From JAUIET01 sp039111475 (GTDB lineage: Bacteria; Pseudomonadota; Gammaproteobacteria; Pseudomonadales; JAUIET01): a stretch of DNA of 64,000 nt. Shown in pieces: positions 17,668 to 26,734 of this stretch. The translations under genes were made by a program, and so were the position numbers. The first letter of the stretch is position 1, and each line of letters starts with the position of its first letter. The notes under the pieces were generated by a model that did no database searches, was not told where the DNA came from, and worked only from the letters and a program-made list of their open reading frames with translations. Location of the stretch: assembly GCA_039111475.1 (NCBI GenBank), contig JBCCIP010000004.1:124001-188000 (forward strand). Direction: 5' to 3'.

Positions 17668-18386
17668 ATGCGATGATGTTCTGCGAAAGTTCTATGCACC
17701 TCATCGGCCGATATTTGGCCACCCTCAGGCGCTTCGAAAATACCTACCATTTCGCCCTGTTGTAACAAGCCTACTCGGTTTGCTACGTGGCAAGCGCCAT
17801 ACACATCGTGCGTTACCATCAGCACTGTTGTGCCATTCGCAGCGAGTTCAATGAGAATGGAATTAAACTCGTCAATGGCGACTGGATCCAACCCGGATGT
17901 AGGCTCATCCAGCAGCAGAACGGGTGTCTTGCGCAGAATAGCCAGCGCTATCGCCACCTTCTGGCGCATTCCTTTTGAATAACTTCCCAACCTCTTCCCA
18001 CGTGCGGTGGCTTGCAGGTTTACAACATCAAGGGCTTGGTCAATTTCCGCCCTGGAACAGCTCACGCGTGCCAATGACAGAAAGTAATCAAGGTTCTCAA
18101 TCGCAGACAAATGAGGGTAAAGGTTTGCTGATTCCGGCAGGTAAGCCGCTTGCTGATGAACAGCGCCAACGTCGTCAAAAACGTTGACCCCATTAAGCTT
18201 GACCAAACCAGAAGCAGGTTGTACGAAACCCAGAAAGGTCAGCAATGTCGTCGACTTGCCTGCTCCGTTGCCGCCGAGCAAGGCAAATACCTCGCCGGCG
18301 GCTACATTGAAACTGACATTTTCAAGTACGCGCTGTCCACCTCGATCAACGCATAAGCTGTCAGCAGTAAGTGCGGGCTTTGACAT
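17664..18386 (-). CDS. ABC transporter ATP-binding protein (partner of DUF3526 permeases)
   Basis: 240 residues with a complete nucleotide-binding domain: Walker A GGNGAGKST at 38-46, Q-loop, signature YSKGMRQK, Walker B LLLDEPTSGLD and the H-loop VTHDV. The arrangement is that of ABC-2 exporters (CcmA-like ATPases). It starts 12 bp after the TonB receptor stop and overlaps the first permease by 4 bp, giving an operon receptor-ATPase-permease-permease-hydrolase. Confidence 0.92.
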   Translation of the reverse strand: MSKPALTADSLCVDRGGQRVLENVSFNVAAGEVFALLGGNGAGKSTTLLTFLGFVQPASGLVKLNGVNVFDDVGAVHQQAAYLPESANLYPHLSAIENLDYFLSLARVSCSRAEIDQALDVVNLQATARGKRLGSYSKGMRQKVAIALAILRKTPVLLLDEPTSGLDPVAIDEFNSILIELAANGTTVLMVTHDVYGACHVANRVGLLQQGEMVGIFEAPEGGQISADEVHRTFAEHHRI

Positions 18387-18398
18387 TACTGCATCTCC

Positions 18399-20588
18399 TT
18401 AAAAGGCGTAGGACGCAGACAGCCTGAATCTGCGTGGCGCACCTGGCTCTACCCAAACGTTCGCATAGGAATTTGTGTAGAAGGTTTCGTCGAACAGGTT
18501 GTCTACATCCAAGCGGACCGAGACACCCTCGATTGGTTCGATCTCACCGAAAAGTCTTGCTGTCGTGTAGTCTGGCAGCATAAAGTCGGATCCAACCCAG
18601 CCGTTGCGCTCATCCGTGTACGCAACGCCGCCACCGACGCGCGCAGGCATGCTGCCAATATTGAAGCCTTTGGTCAACTGCACATTTAACTGATGCTCCG
18701 GTGAATTAATCATCGGATCTCCTGCATTAATTCTAAGCCCAAAGCCGTCTGCATCGGCAAAGCTATTGCTAAATTCTGCGTCGGTATAAGCGTAGGAGAA
18801 CCAAACGCTTAAATCGTTAGAAAAATTCAAGATCGCGTCCAATTCAATACCGGTGCTCTCCGCCTCGCCAGCAGGAATCGAGAAAAATCCTACCGCCGTT
18901 GCTTCCGGCCTATCATCATTGACGAGGAAATTACTTTGCTCCACTTTGAATAGAGTGGCGCTGAATGAACCTTGTACAGTATTGCTAAGTTCACCAAGGT
19001 TGGCTTTGAAACCAATTTCCGTCGACTCAGTTACGTTCGGGTCAAACTGACTGCCCTGAAAGTCTTGCCCGGTTTGCTGACGGTATCCCTCTCCATAAGA
19101 CGCGTAGACGCTCATGCCATGATGCACCCGGTAAACCACGCCAAACTGCGGTGAAAAGCGATCGTCAGAACTGGTAATCGTCGTCGTTGGCGTTGCCAGG
19201 AAGTTTGTCAAATCTTGTTCGAAGTCATCGAAGCGCGCACCAATACGGATCTGCAATTGATCGGTTAAGTCAATCTGATCTTGTATATACAAGCCATAAC
19301 CCTTTAGAACCTCGTTCCTATTGGTATTCGCCCCGGGAACAGGTGAAAGGTTCACTCCATAAACAGGGTTGCTAATATCAAGGATGAGATGGGTGGCTAT
19401 GTCTTCGGCGGTCAGATTATTGATATCGCCTGAAAATCTGGAGCGATAGCGATCTATAACCAGGGTATTGTCGAATTCGTCGTAATCGGCACCAACGATT
19501 AAACGATGGCGTACTGAACCTGTTTCAAACTCTCCGGCGAGCTCGCCGCGCAGTACAAGATAATCCGATTCAAAGTCTCGTGTGCGCATAAAACGCGAGA
19601 CAGTTTGGCCATTTTGGAAGTAGGTTTGACGCGACCCGAATTGAGGTTCAAACGCATCGCCTTCAAGACTTGTATCCCGGTAACCGATGCCGCCCAAGAA
19701 GCTCCAGCTGTCGCTAAAGTTATGCTGCACTTCTAGCTGATGACCAAGGACTTCTGTTTCGATCGGTACAGCCTCACCAACGAAAAAATCGCTAGGTGAA
19801 AATCCAAAGTCCTCGGAAAAGACAACACCGCGGTCAAACGGCAACTCCTGGCGTGTGTACTCCAACTCATACGTGACTTTGGTACTGTCGCTAGGGGTCC
19901 AGGAAATAGAAGGATAGAAGCCCGATTTTTCAGTTTCCATGGGATCGCGGAAGCTTCCCGCGTCTTCATAAAAACCCACCAGCCGCAGACCGACAGTGTC
20001 GCTAGCTAAGCTAGTTTGGTAGTCGCCTTCCAAGCGCAGCAGGTCGTCTTCCCCGATGGTTCCCCGAACATAGCCGCTTGTTTCAAATTTGGGCCGTTTT
20101 GTGACCATGTTTACCGTGCCGCCTGGTTCGCCACGCCCGAACAGCGCTGAACGCGGGCCTTTCAAGACCTCTACCGAATCAATACCTACAATATCGCGAG
20201 GGCCGCCAAAGCCACGACCTGCGTTGAATCCATTGACCAGAAAGCCGCTAGGTAAATTGATATCACCAGAAAAACCACGGATCGAAAAGGCGTTCCAAAG
20301 ACCACCAAAATTGTTCTGGCGAGCCACTGACGCAGAGAGATCAAGCGCATCATTTAAACTGAACACCCCTGCATCGTGCAGCAGTTCTGCATCCATTATT
20401 TGATCGGCTGCCGGTACCTCTAGGGCATCAAAGTTACCTGTGTAAGCACGACGCTCTCCAACGACAAATACAACCTCGTCAGCGTCTTCTGTATTTGACT
20501 GTGCAAATACTGGCGCAATAGTTGCCGTAATGCCAGCCGCAATAGTGATTTTCGCCCAGCCAAGTGGACGCTTAGCAAAATTAAACAT
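18399..20588 (-). CDS. TonB-dependent receptor (siderophore-receptor type)
   Basis: 729 residues. Signal peptide to about residue 29 (ending APVFAQ), a plug domain with AFSIRGFSGD, VEVLKGPRSALFGRGEPGG and VNMVTKRP, then a 22-strand type barrel with TonB-box-like DEVVFVVGER near the mature N terminus. It ends in FRLSASYAF, with a terminal aromatic residue as needed for outer-membrane insertion. It imports a metal complex using TonB energy. It leads the operon with the DUF3526 ABC system and the periplasmic hydrolase. No Fur box was found upstream. The neighbouring small gene and the Zur-like box at 21292 point to zinc or another metal rather than iron; this is inference. Confidence 0.9.
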   Translation of the reverse strand: MFNFAKRPLGWAKITIAAGITATIAPVFAQSNTEDADEVVFVVGERRAYTGNFDALEVPAADQIMDAELLHDAGVFSLNDALDLSASVARQNNFGGLWNAFSIRGFSGDINLPSGFLVNGFNAGRGFGGPRDIVGIDSVEVLKGPRSALFGRGEPGGTVNMVTKRPKFETSGYVRGTIGEDDLLRLEGDYQTSLASDTVGLRLVGFYEDAGSFRDPMETEKSGFYPSISWTPSDSTKVTYELEYTRQELPFDRGVVFSEDFGFSPSDFFVGEAVPIETEVLGHQLEVQHNFSDSWSFLGGIGYRDTSLEGDAFEPQFGSRQTYFQNGQTVSRFMRTRDFESDYLVLRGELAGEFETGSVRHRLIVGADYDEFDNTLVIDRYRSRFSGDINNLTAEDIATHLILDISNPVYGVNLSPVPGANTNRNEVLKGYGLYIQDQIDLTDQLQIRIGARFDDFEQDLTNFLATPTTTITSSDDRFSPQFGVVYRVHHGMSVYASYGEGYRQQTGQDFQGSQFDPNVTESTEIGFKANLGELSNTVQGSFSATLFKVEQSNFLVNDDRPEATAVGFFSIPAGEAESTGIELDAILNFSNDLSVWFSYAYTDAEFSNSFADADGFGLRINAGDPMINSPEHQLNVQLTKGFNIGSMPARVGGGVAYTDERNGWVGSDFMLPDYTTARLFGEIEPIEGVSVRLDVDNLFDETFYTNSYANVWVEPGAPRRFRLSASYAF

Positions 20589-20678
20589 GGGTATTCCCTA
20601 AAACTCTCAACAATAAGTAGGCCAAGGAAACGCGTAAATCACGTTCAGTGAATAGCGGCCTCGGTTAGACATTAGCAA

Positions 20679-20972
20679 TTACTGATTGTTGAGAGGGGGG
20701 CCTGTAGGCGGTGGGCGAAAATCTAAAGCAGAGCTAATCGCCGCTGATGAAGGCCCAGGTATGAGGCAAGAGATTTCGCCAATTGTGGGGTAAGAATAAC
20801 TATTGGATTGCAGTAAACCCTTGGCCTCGTCGTCTCCACCAAAGGCCGCATGACAAACAGTACCTTCATGTTCATGCGAGCCGCTGCCAAACTCTGCAGC
20901 ATGCACAACCGTAAGACATTGTCCCAACACGAGCAGCGCGATAACGGCGTAGTGATTTAATGACTTATGCAT
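20679..20972 (-). CDS. Small exported His/Cys-containing protein
   Basis: 97 residues from MHKSLNHYAV (an in-frame ATG 9 bp upstream at 20981 is also possible). A signal peptide ends near VVHA. The mature part begins with GSGSHEHEGTVCHAAF, a possible metal-binding cluster, and ends with a proline-rich RPPPTGPP tail. Similar small periplasmic proteins with an HxH...CxxC-like cluster are known next to zinc- or copper-responsive genes (DUF2946-like), but I cannot assign a family firmly. It lies 90 bp before the receptor gene, same strand, so it may lead that operon. Confidence 0.6.
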   Translation of the reverse strand: MHKSLNHYAVIALLVLGQCLTVVHAAEFGSGSHEHEGTVCHAAFGGDDEAKGLLQSNSYSYPTIGEISCLIPGPSSAAISSALDFRPPPTGPPLNNQ

Positions 20973-20981
20973 TTTTTGCAA

Positions 20982-21594
20982 AATTTAACGAGCAACTCGG
21001 CCATAGCAATAACTTAAGGGTTTCTGTATAAATCCTGTCTTGACGTTTTCGATAAACCTTTTACCAATAAAGAAGCAACTGGATAGTCACGGGTGATAAG
21101 TACTGAAAATCCTCTTCCTTAGCGACTGACTTTGTCGGTATTCGCCTGATCGTAAGCTTTAGTGAAAATCGGTGACTTCAACATCCGCAGCCTCGCCTGT
21201 CCGTTTAAAGCAAATACGATATTGCCCGATTAGTTGTAAGCAGTGCCGTCCTCGACGTGATCAGGCAAGATATCTAGCGTTTGTATCTAAAAAAAGATAT
21301 GTTGTATCATAACAATATTTTCAGAATATGTGTACATCAAAATCTTCCCTATATTTCGCATCGTATTTCGCTTATGAGATAAAATAAGGAACCGCCAGAT
21401 AGTTTGCTAAGCCAACTGTCTGCCGGTCATGGGTTACGCGCTTGTGTTGATCTTATTGGCCGTGCCGTTGCTTGAACTATCGCTTGATGCTCATTGATTA
21501 CCTAAAGAGGCAAGGTGATAGTGATGGGGCCGCTGCGCTCAATGCGCACCAGGGTTTACTAAAGAACACTGCGTTGGTGTTACGTAAGCCTTAC
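20982..21594. other. Intergenic region before the small exported protein
   Basis: 613 bp between the zur stop and the small exported protein start. Apart from the Zur-like box at 21292-21312, no ORF, RNA gene or terminator could be supported. It presumably holds the promoter and a long leader for the receptor/ABC operon. Confidence 0.5.
21292..21312. promoter_or_regulatory. Zur-like box upstream of the receptor/ABC/hydrolase block
   Basis: The core GATATGTTGTATCATAA (21296-21312) matches the reverse complement of the 27599-27619 palindrome at 16 of 17 positions. The left outer bases are less well kept. It is 320 bp from the small exported protein start, further than usual for a promoter site. 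Confidence 0.55.
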
Positions 21595-22080
21595 TCAGGC
21601 CGCAGTATTCGCACAGTCATCACACAAACAGCTGACTTCCAGCTTTGAGCTGGTTAGCTGGAAGCCGGCGTCTTCGACGCTTCGCTTAAGTGCATTCATC
21701 GCTGTTTTGGCCAGGCTGATCTCGTTAACGCGATGGCAGCCGCTGCAAATAAGAAACTGCGGTTCACCGTGCGGGTGATCACACGTAATGTGCGCGCAGG
21801 CCACGTATTTATTCGCCACACTGAGTTTATGCGCAAGATGCTGGCTTTGAAAAAAATCCAGAATGCGGTACACCGACATAGCTGGAATCGCTTGACCGTA
21901 TTCTACTCTGCAATAATCAGCCAACTCATAAGCCGACATGGGTTTGTCAGATTTCAGTAGTGCCGTAAACACCAATTTGCGTTTGTCGGTAAATCGAATT
22001 CCCAGCGACTGGCAGCGCTGTTCTACTTCTCTGATCGTAGTAGAGACTGATTTATTTCGTTTCTTTGCTCTAGGCGGCAT
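21595..22080 (-). CDS. zur: Zinc uptake regulator Zur (Fur family)
   Basis: 161 residues with a Fur-family winged helix (SAYELADYCR, IPAMSVYRILDFF as recognition region) and a C-terminal metal domain. Structural zinc cysteines are C112/C115 (ICSGC) and C153/C156 (CLCDDC), the Zur-like arrangement. The N-terminal Lys/Arg-rich extension of about 15 residues is longer than usual. It is last in the order ABC ATPase, permease, exported protein, zur (10-bp gap), so it is probably autoregulated through the box near 24600. Zur rather than Fur is supported by the neighbours: DUF2796, DUF3299, CobW GTPase and perfect Zur palindromes. Confidence 0.9.
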   Translation of the reverse strand: MPPRAKKRNKSVSTTIREVEQRCQSLGIRFTDKRKLVFTALLKSDKPMSAYELADYCRVEYGQAIPAMSVYRILDFFQSQHLAHKLSVANKYVACAHITCDHPHGEPQFLICSGCHRVNEISLAKTAMNALKRSVEDAGFQLTSSKLEVSCLCDDCANTAA

Positions 22081-22090
22081 AATGGATAGA

Positions 22091-22585
22091 CTACAACCCG
22101 CTGACTTGCTTTGGACGTTCTGCTGTTTTTGGCGTGCCTCTCACATAAATTCGGGCAGATTGCTGAACAGTCTCACCTTTGTGAACGCCACTTACCTTCA
22201 GCGAAATCGACGCAAAACCAGTGTTCTCAACTTCGTATGGGATAGTGATAACGCCTGTACGCTTTTTTAGCTCAATCGCATCTTTTGCCAATATCACGTT
22301 TGAAGAGCTGATCAATTCCATACGCACTTCTTTCGACCAAAAGGGTTTCTTGTATTTAATCGTGAGCTCGTTACGTTCTCCAATAACCGCTTTCGTCATT
22401 GAAGGGTGTTCCAAAGTGAACACCGGCGGGGGTGGCAAAAGCCCGGCCACCCTTGCCGCCGCAGTACCGACAGTGCCCAGTCGATCGGGGTTAAACAACA
22501 TCGCATGTTGATAGCAGGCAACCGCACTCAGCGGGACCAGCGGTAGACAAACGCTAAACAGCACTAAGATCAATTTTTTATTCAT
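22091..22585 (-). CDS. Exported protein of unknown function in the zur operon
   Basis: 164 residues from the ATG at 22585 (MNKKLILVLFSVCLP), which has a GAGG site 7 bases upstream; an in-frame codon 24 bp earlier is less likely. A signal peptide ends near LSAVA and a cysteine follows directly (AVACYQH), so lipid modification is possible but the lipobox is weak. The rest looks like a single beta-sandwich (MELISSSNVILAKDAIELKK, GFASISLKVSGVHKGE). It lies between the ABC permease (51 bp) and zur (10 bp). No family recognised; a periplasmic accessory to the ABC system is a guess. Confidence 0.72.
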   Translation of the reverse strand: MNKKLILVLFSVCLPLVPLSAVACYQHAMLFNPDRLGTVGTAAARVAGLLPPPPVFTLEHPSMTKAVIGERNELTIKYKKPFWSKEVRMELISSSNVILAKDAIELKKRTGVITIPYEVENTGFASISLKVSGVHKGETVQQSARIYVRGTPKTAERPKQVSGL

Positions 22586-22636
22586 GTTAAAGCCTCTTGC
22601 CAGTTTCAAACTAATTCGTCAAAGCAAAGTTCCACA

Positions 22637-23887
22637 CTAATCGTCACTATTGGTCAACGCCTTGGCGTAAACTCTTAGTGACGGAATCGCCGCAGCCAGC
22701 AATGCTGACAATACCACCAACAGCATAATAACGATACCGTCGGCCGTGAATACACTGGGATTCAGGTGCAAACCGTAATCTGTAAACAGCCTGTCTTCAA
22801 TGAAGAACAAGGTGAGGTAGAGGCTGAGCACGCCCAAAAGCACACCGCATACGGTGATCAGCAAGGCTTCCGCCTCAATCAGAAAAAATAAATAATAGGC
22901 AGGTGCTCCCAACACACGCAACAGCCTGATCTCATGATTGCGTTCGCGCACAGAAGCCAGCAGTACAGCGCTGAGGCCAAGGATGGCCGCAAACAAAACC
23001 AGCGCAGAAATAAGTCTTAGAACGTTCTCGAACATTCCCACCATCTGCCACAGTTCTGATAAGGCGACACCAGGCAGTATCGCCAGCAGCGGCTCATTGG
23101 CAAATGCGTTAATTTCTCTCTGCAGGCGAAAAGTCACCATTCTGGATTTCAAACCCAGCATAAATGCCGTAATGTTTTCAGGGGGTTGTGCACTTGCAGC
23201 CCCCGGGCGATTCGGTTCACGGCCAGGCGGGGGTAAAAACCCCGTTTGCCCGCCGCTGGCATGCATGGCTTCTATGCCCTGCAACTGAACATGCACCGTT
23301 TGGTCCACCGGGGTTCCTGTGCGCGCCAATACGCCAACTATTGTGAATTGGTGGTTCTTATGCAGATTGAAGTCGGTGCTTACCACGCCGTGCGATAAAA
23401 CGATTTGCTGCCCTATGGAATAGTCCAGTGCTGCGGCAACCTCAGCACCTAGCACTACGTCGTAGACATCATCAAATTGTTCGCCACTGCTAAAGCTGAG
23501 TGTGCGTTTGTTGCCATAGCTGAAGTGCTTGAAGTAATCACTGGTGGTGCCCACCACCCGATACCCCTTGTGCGAATCACCCAGGGAAATGGGTATTGAC
23601 CAGGCCACGTTGGGATCAGAGGCAATTTTTTGGTACGACGCCCAGCTGATGTTGTCGGTGGGAGCGCCAATTCGAAATACTGAATACAGCAGCAAGTTTA
23701 GGCTGCCGGTCTTGGCGCCCACAATCAGGTCTGTTCCTGATACTGTACTGGCAAAACTATCACGCGCTTGTTGCCGAATGTGTTCGATGCCCAAAAGAAC
23801 GAATATGGCGACCGCGATCGCCAACAGTGTCATCAACACGGAACCTTTACGATTCAGCAGGCTTTTGATAGCAAGCTTAAAAAACAT
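22637..23887 (-). CDS. ABC transporter permease, FtsX/MacB/LolE type (Zrg-like)
   Basis: 416 residues with the FtsX topology: one N-terminal helix (VLMTLLAIAVAIFVLLGI), a ~220-residue periplasmic domain, then three C-terminal helices (LISALVLFAAILGLSAVLLA, LLITVCGVLLGVLSLYLTLF, IVIMLLVVLSALLAAAIPS). Coupled to the ATPase 3 bp upstream. The same set (permease, ATPase, DUF3299, DUF2796) occurs in the zinc-repressed Zrg system of Vibrio and in PA4063-PA4066 of Pseudomonas aeruginosa, linked to zinc starvation. The topology is that of MacB/Lol systems, which work on the periplasmic side rather than as importers. Confidence 0.87.
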   Translation of the reverse strand: MFFKLAIKSLLNRKGSVLMTLLAIAVAIFVLLGIEHIRQQARDSFASTVSGTDLIVGAKTGSLNLLLYSVFRIGAPTDNISWASYQKIASDPNVAWSIPISLGDSHKGYRVVGTTSDYFKHFSYGNKRTLSFSSGEQFDDVYDVVLGAEVAAALDYSIGQQIVLSHGVVSTDFNLHKNHQFTIVGVLARTGTPVDQTVHVQLQGIEAMHASGGQTGFLPPPGREPNRPGAASAQPPENITAFMLGLKSRMVTFRLQREINAFANEPLLAILPGVALSELWQMVGMFENVLRLISALVLFAAILGLSAVLLASVRERNHEIRLLRVLGAPAYYLFFLIEAEALLITVCGVLLGVLSLYLTLFFIEDRLFTDYGLHLNPSVFTADGIVIMLLVVLSALLAAAIPSLRVYAKALTNSDD

Positions 23888-23890
23888 TAG

Positions 23891-24550
23891 TCAGTCCGAC
23901 TTGTTAAAGTCGCTCAACGCTTGAACATTGTCGAAGTGTTGCGTTAATGACATATCATGGCTAACAAACAGCAGCGTGATATTGTGCTCTTTCGCCATGC
24001 CCAGCAGTATCCCCAAAAACCGATCTCGATTGGTTTGATCGAGCGATGAGGTTGGTTCGTCAGCAATTAAAATTTCAGGGCGGTTAACAAGCGCTCTGGC
24101 AATAGCAACGCGTTGCTGCTGGCCCATACTCAATTGAGACGTAGGCCTGTGCCATTCCGAGCTGTCTACGCCCAGTGAGTCCAACAGCGATTGATTGGAT
24201 TCACTGTGATTAGTGTTGGAAAAATGGGTCGCCAGTTCTATATTGTCAACGGCGCTAAGATAGGGGATAAGGTTAAAGCGTTGAAATACATAACCAATAT
24301 GATTGGCTCGGAATCGATCGCGTTGGCGGCCGCTCATTAAATCCAGCCGTTCCTCTAGCACCGAAACCTGGCCCCCAGTGCAGGGTGCCAGTCCGCTGAT
24401 AACATTGAGCAGCGTTGATTTTCCTGACCCGGAGGGGCCATGCACGAACACTTGCTGCCCTTGGTCAACGGACCAATGTGCTATATCCAGCACCGGAGAC
24501 TCAGGTACCTGATCGTGAGCAAATTTCACAGCATTTAGCGTGATTGCCAC
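23891..24550 (-). CDS. ABC transporter ATP-binding protein, LolD/MacB type (Zrg-like)
   Basis: 219 residues with Walker A GPSGSGKST, signature LSMGQQQR, Walker B LIADEPTSSLD and H-loop FVSHD. It is the first gene of the operon that ends with zur, divergent from the DUF3299 gene across 91 bp containing a Zur-like site. With the FtsX-type permease it should form a mechanotransmission-type ABC complex that acts on a periplasmic or lipoprotein partner, possibly the DUF3299 or DUF2796 protein. Confidence 0.92.
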   Translation of the reverse strand: MAITLNAVKFAHDQVPESPVLDIAHWSVDQGQQVFVHGPSGSGKSTLLNVISGLAPCTGGQVSVLEERLDLMSGRQRDRFRANHIGYVFQRFNLIPYLSAVDNIELATHFSNTNHSESNQSLLDSLGVDSSEWHRPTSQLSMGQQQRVAIARALVNRPEILIADEPTSSLDQTNRDRFLGILLGMAKEHNITLLFVSHDMSLTQHFDNVQALSDFNKSD

Positions 24551-24592
24551 AACTGGATATTCCTATGAGATGCGCAGAGCTGGTTGCATGCG

Positions 24593-24613
24593 ATACAATA
24601 TAACATAACTTGT
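24593..24613. promoter_or_regulatory. Weaker Zur-like box in the ATPase/DUF3299 divergent promoter
   Basis: Centred on ATAACATAAC, this stretch matches 14 of 21 positions of the box at 27599-27619, including the AATATAACATA core. It lies between the divergent ABC ATPase and DUF3299 genes, where a Zur site would be expected. Confidence 0.45.
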
Positions 24614-24641
24614 ACAGGCTCTAATGGCCTAGGAGCGGTTT

Positions 24642-25217
24642 TTGAACGTCTATACGCGCTTGTTACTTGCCTGCCTACTTTTGATGAGTAGCACAGTCAA
24701 TTCGGCCAACGCTGGTGCTGTTGAAAAGCCATTCAAAATGATTGAGTGGATTGACCTGATTCCACCGGCGGAGCTGGAGATTCTGATGAATCCGCCAGAG
24801 TATGTCTCAGAGATAGAAGACGGCTCGGCGGAAGACCAGATTGCCAGCCAGATGAAAAGCGCGATCGAAGCGGCCAATGATGACTTGTATCAACAGGCTC
24901 TTGTATCAACGAATGTAAATGCCAATATGAATGGCGCGAAAATCAAGTTGCCTGGTTTTATTGTGCCTCTCGATTTCGATGATGATCTCACCGTTACGCA
25001 GTTTTTTCTTGTGCCTTACTTTGGCGCCTGTTTGCACATGCCGCCACCACCACCGAATCAAATAATACTGGTAGACACTGCTCAAGGTGTCAAAGTAGAT
25101 GACCTGCAAACACCGTTCTGGGTGTCAGGTGAGTTACGCACAGCAATCAGCGAAAATGATACGGCTACTTCAGCCTACTCTATGAAGCTGCTTGAGCTTG
25201 AACTCTATGATTACTGA
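24642..25217 (+). CDS. DUF3299 exported protein (Zrg-like zinc-response component)
   Basis: 191 residues. Signal peptide MNVYTRLLLACLLLMSSTVN, then the DUF3299 core: PGFIVPLDFDDDLTVTQFFL and VPYFGACLHMPPPPPNQ at about 104-146, a region kept across the family. The start codon in the track frame is TTG or the like at 24642, within a leader preceded by AGGAGCGG. It is divergent from the ABC ATPase and its last 7 bp overlap the end of the CobW-like gene on the other strand. Members are periplasmic or lipoprotein partners of zinc-repressed ABC systems; biochemical role unknown. Confidence 0.87.
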   Translation: MNVYTRLLLACLLLMSSTVNSANAGAVEKPFKMIEWIDLIPPAELEILMNPPEYVSEIEDGSAEDQIASQMKSAIEAANDDLYQQALVSTNVNANMNGAKIKLPGFIVPLDFDDDLTVTQFFLVPYFGACLHMPPPPPNQIILVDTAQGVKVDDLQTPFWVSGELRTAISENDTATSAYSMKLLELELYDY

Positions 25218-26239
25218 ACAGCGTCTTGGAATTCAGCGGCAAGACACTCTGTGAGCTTATTCTCCCAGTCCGGATTGAGGCCATTGTTGATAATCTCTAT
25301 TCGACTCTCAAGGCAATCATCAAGCTCGATTTCGCTTAGAGCGTCGCGCGTCAAGTTGTAGCCATATACACCGTCGGTAGTGATGAACACTGCCTTCATT
25401 CGTTCTACGTCCAAACCCGAGAGAAAACCATACAGTCGTGAACGGTCAAACACTTTTTGTGGGCTGAAGCGCCAACCAATACTCTTAAAACCTTCTCCCT
25501 CGTTGCACGCACTCACATAGCCGCACTCCGGGAATGCAGAGTATTCGTCGATTGCGGGCTGTGAGGTCAATGTGTGTACGTGCTCCCTCTGAGGGATGTC
25601 GATTGCAGTGGGACCGGTAAGCAGCTCAAGTCCTAATTGGCCTTGCTGCGTGTGCAGCACACGGGTTTCCGGCTGACAGAGGTCGGCCACGTAGGCGCTC
25701 AGCTGTTCGCGATCATGCGCGGAAGAAAGATCATCTTTGTTAGCCAGTACAATATCTGCGATCATTAACTGCTGACGGAATGTATCGTGGTCCCTGTATT
25801 TCTTATCTGACAGTTGCCTGGCATCGACCAGCGTCACCGTTTTGTGAATCGATATTAGATCTCGATTGTAGTCAGCTGACAGCGCTTGCAACACTTCAAG
25901 GGGGTGGCCAAGCCCCGTGGGTTCAATAAGCAGGCGATCCGGTTTGACTCGGCCGAGCATCATGCTCAGGGCAATCTGCATAGGTAAGCCTGCGGCGCAA
26001 CACATGCAGCCACCGGGCACCTCTTTGATAGTCACATTGTTTTCTGTCTGGTTCTGACCCTGAAACAAGCTGCCATCGACGCCAATTTCCCCAAATTCGT
26101 TGACCAGTACCGCCCATGATTCGTCCGCAGGCTTGCCTTTCAATAAGTGCAGAATAGCCGTGGTTTTTCCGGCCCCCAGAAATCCAGTGATGACGTTGGT
26201 AGGCACGACTGCTCCAGGGCTATGCGGGAGCGTTGTCAC
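25211..26239 (-). CDS. CobW/COG0523 family GTPase (ZigA-type zinc metallochaperone)
   Basis: 342 residues. P-loop GFLGAGKTT at 19-27, the metal-binding GGCMCC motif at 76-81 that defines COG0523 proteins, a guanine-specificity NKDD near 176 and a CobW C-terminal domain (IGWRFSPQKVFDRS). In zinc-starved bacteria such GTPases pass zinc to client enzymes. It is third in the operon DUF2796-MerC-CobW, headed by a near-perfect Zur palindrome at 27377, so a zinc rather than cobalt role is well supported. Confidence 0.92.
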   Translation of the reverse strand: MTTLPHSPGAVVPTNVITGFLGAGKTTAILHLLKGKPADESWAVLVNEFGEIGVDGSLFQGQNQTENNVTIKEVPGGCMCCAAGLPMQIALSMMLGRVKPDRLLIEPTGLGHPLEVLQALSADYNRDLISIHKTVTLVDARQLSDKKYRDHDTFRQQLMIADIVLANKDDLSSAHDREQLSAYVADLCQPETRVLHTQQGQLGLELLTGPTAIDIPQREHVHTLTSQPAIDEYSAFPECGYVSACNEGEGFKSIGWRFSPQKVFDRSRLYGFLSGLDVERMKAVFITTDGVYGYNLTRDALSEIELDDCLESRIEIINNGLNPDWENKLTECLAAEFQDAVQ

Positions 26240-26287
26240 AAAGTCAGTTCGAGACGAAAGGCGAGTGCTTTATTGACCGTTCTATCG

Positions 26288-26701
26288 TCAATCGGCGCAC
26301 TCACATGAAGGCGCTTCCCTGCACAGAGAGAAGTTTCTGATATGGCTTATTGCAACGAGCGCGGCACCGCTCAGGGTCAGAGATTTCTCGCCTATCTCGC
26401 CCAATAGATCATGCCCCAGCAACGCGGCCAGGCACAGAATGAGTAGGCCGAACGCGCCTGTGCCGAGCACCCACTTATCGCGGTGCTTGCCACAACCCAA
26501 CGTTAATGCAAAAACGCTGAGAGGAATAACAGCCGCTACAAGCCAGAGGTGAAGAAGTTCATCTTCCACACCAATCGCTAAAAGCGATGGCAGCAAAACA
26601 GCCGTCAGCGGCATTACCAAGCAATGCACTACGCATAATGCAGACAAACTAATTGCTGCTTTATCGGCAAATGGCCTCAGCGCCGCTATTGGCTTTGACA
26701 T
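26288..26701 (-). CDS. MerC-domain membrane protein
   Basis: 137 residues with four predicted helices, among them AISLSALCVVHCLVMPLTAVL, LWLVAAVIPLSVFALTLGCG and LGTGAFGLLILCLAALLGHD. The CVVHC pair in helix 1 matches the metal-binding cysteines of MerC proteins, and the tail has cysteines and a histidine nearby (ISHIRNFSLCREAPSCECAD). MerC proteins move mercuric or other divalent ions across the inner membrane. Its place between DUF2796 and CobW genes under a Zur box suggests zinc traffic. Confidence 0.85.
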   Translation of the reverse strand: MSKPIAALRPFADKAAISLSALCVVHCLVMPLTAVLLPSLLAIGVEDELLHLWLVAAVIPLSVFALTLGCGKHRDKWVLGTGAFGLLILCLAALLGHDLLGEIGEKSLTLSGAALVAISHIRNFSLCREAPSCECAD

Positions 26702-26734
26702 AAGTTACTCTCCAGGGGGTATTCGCGTACTGTG

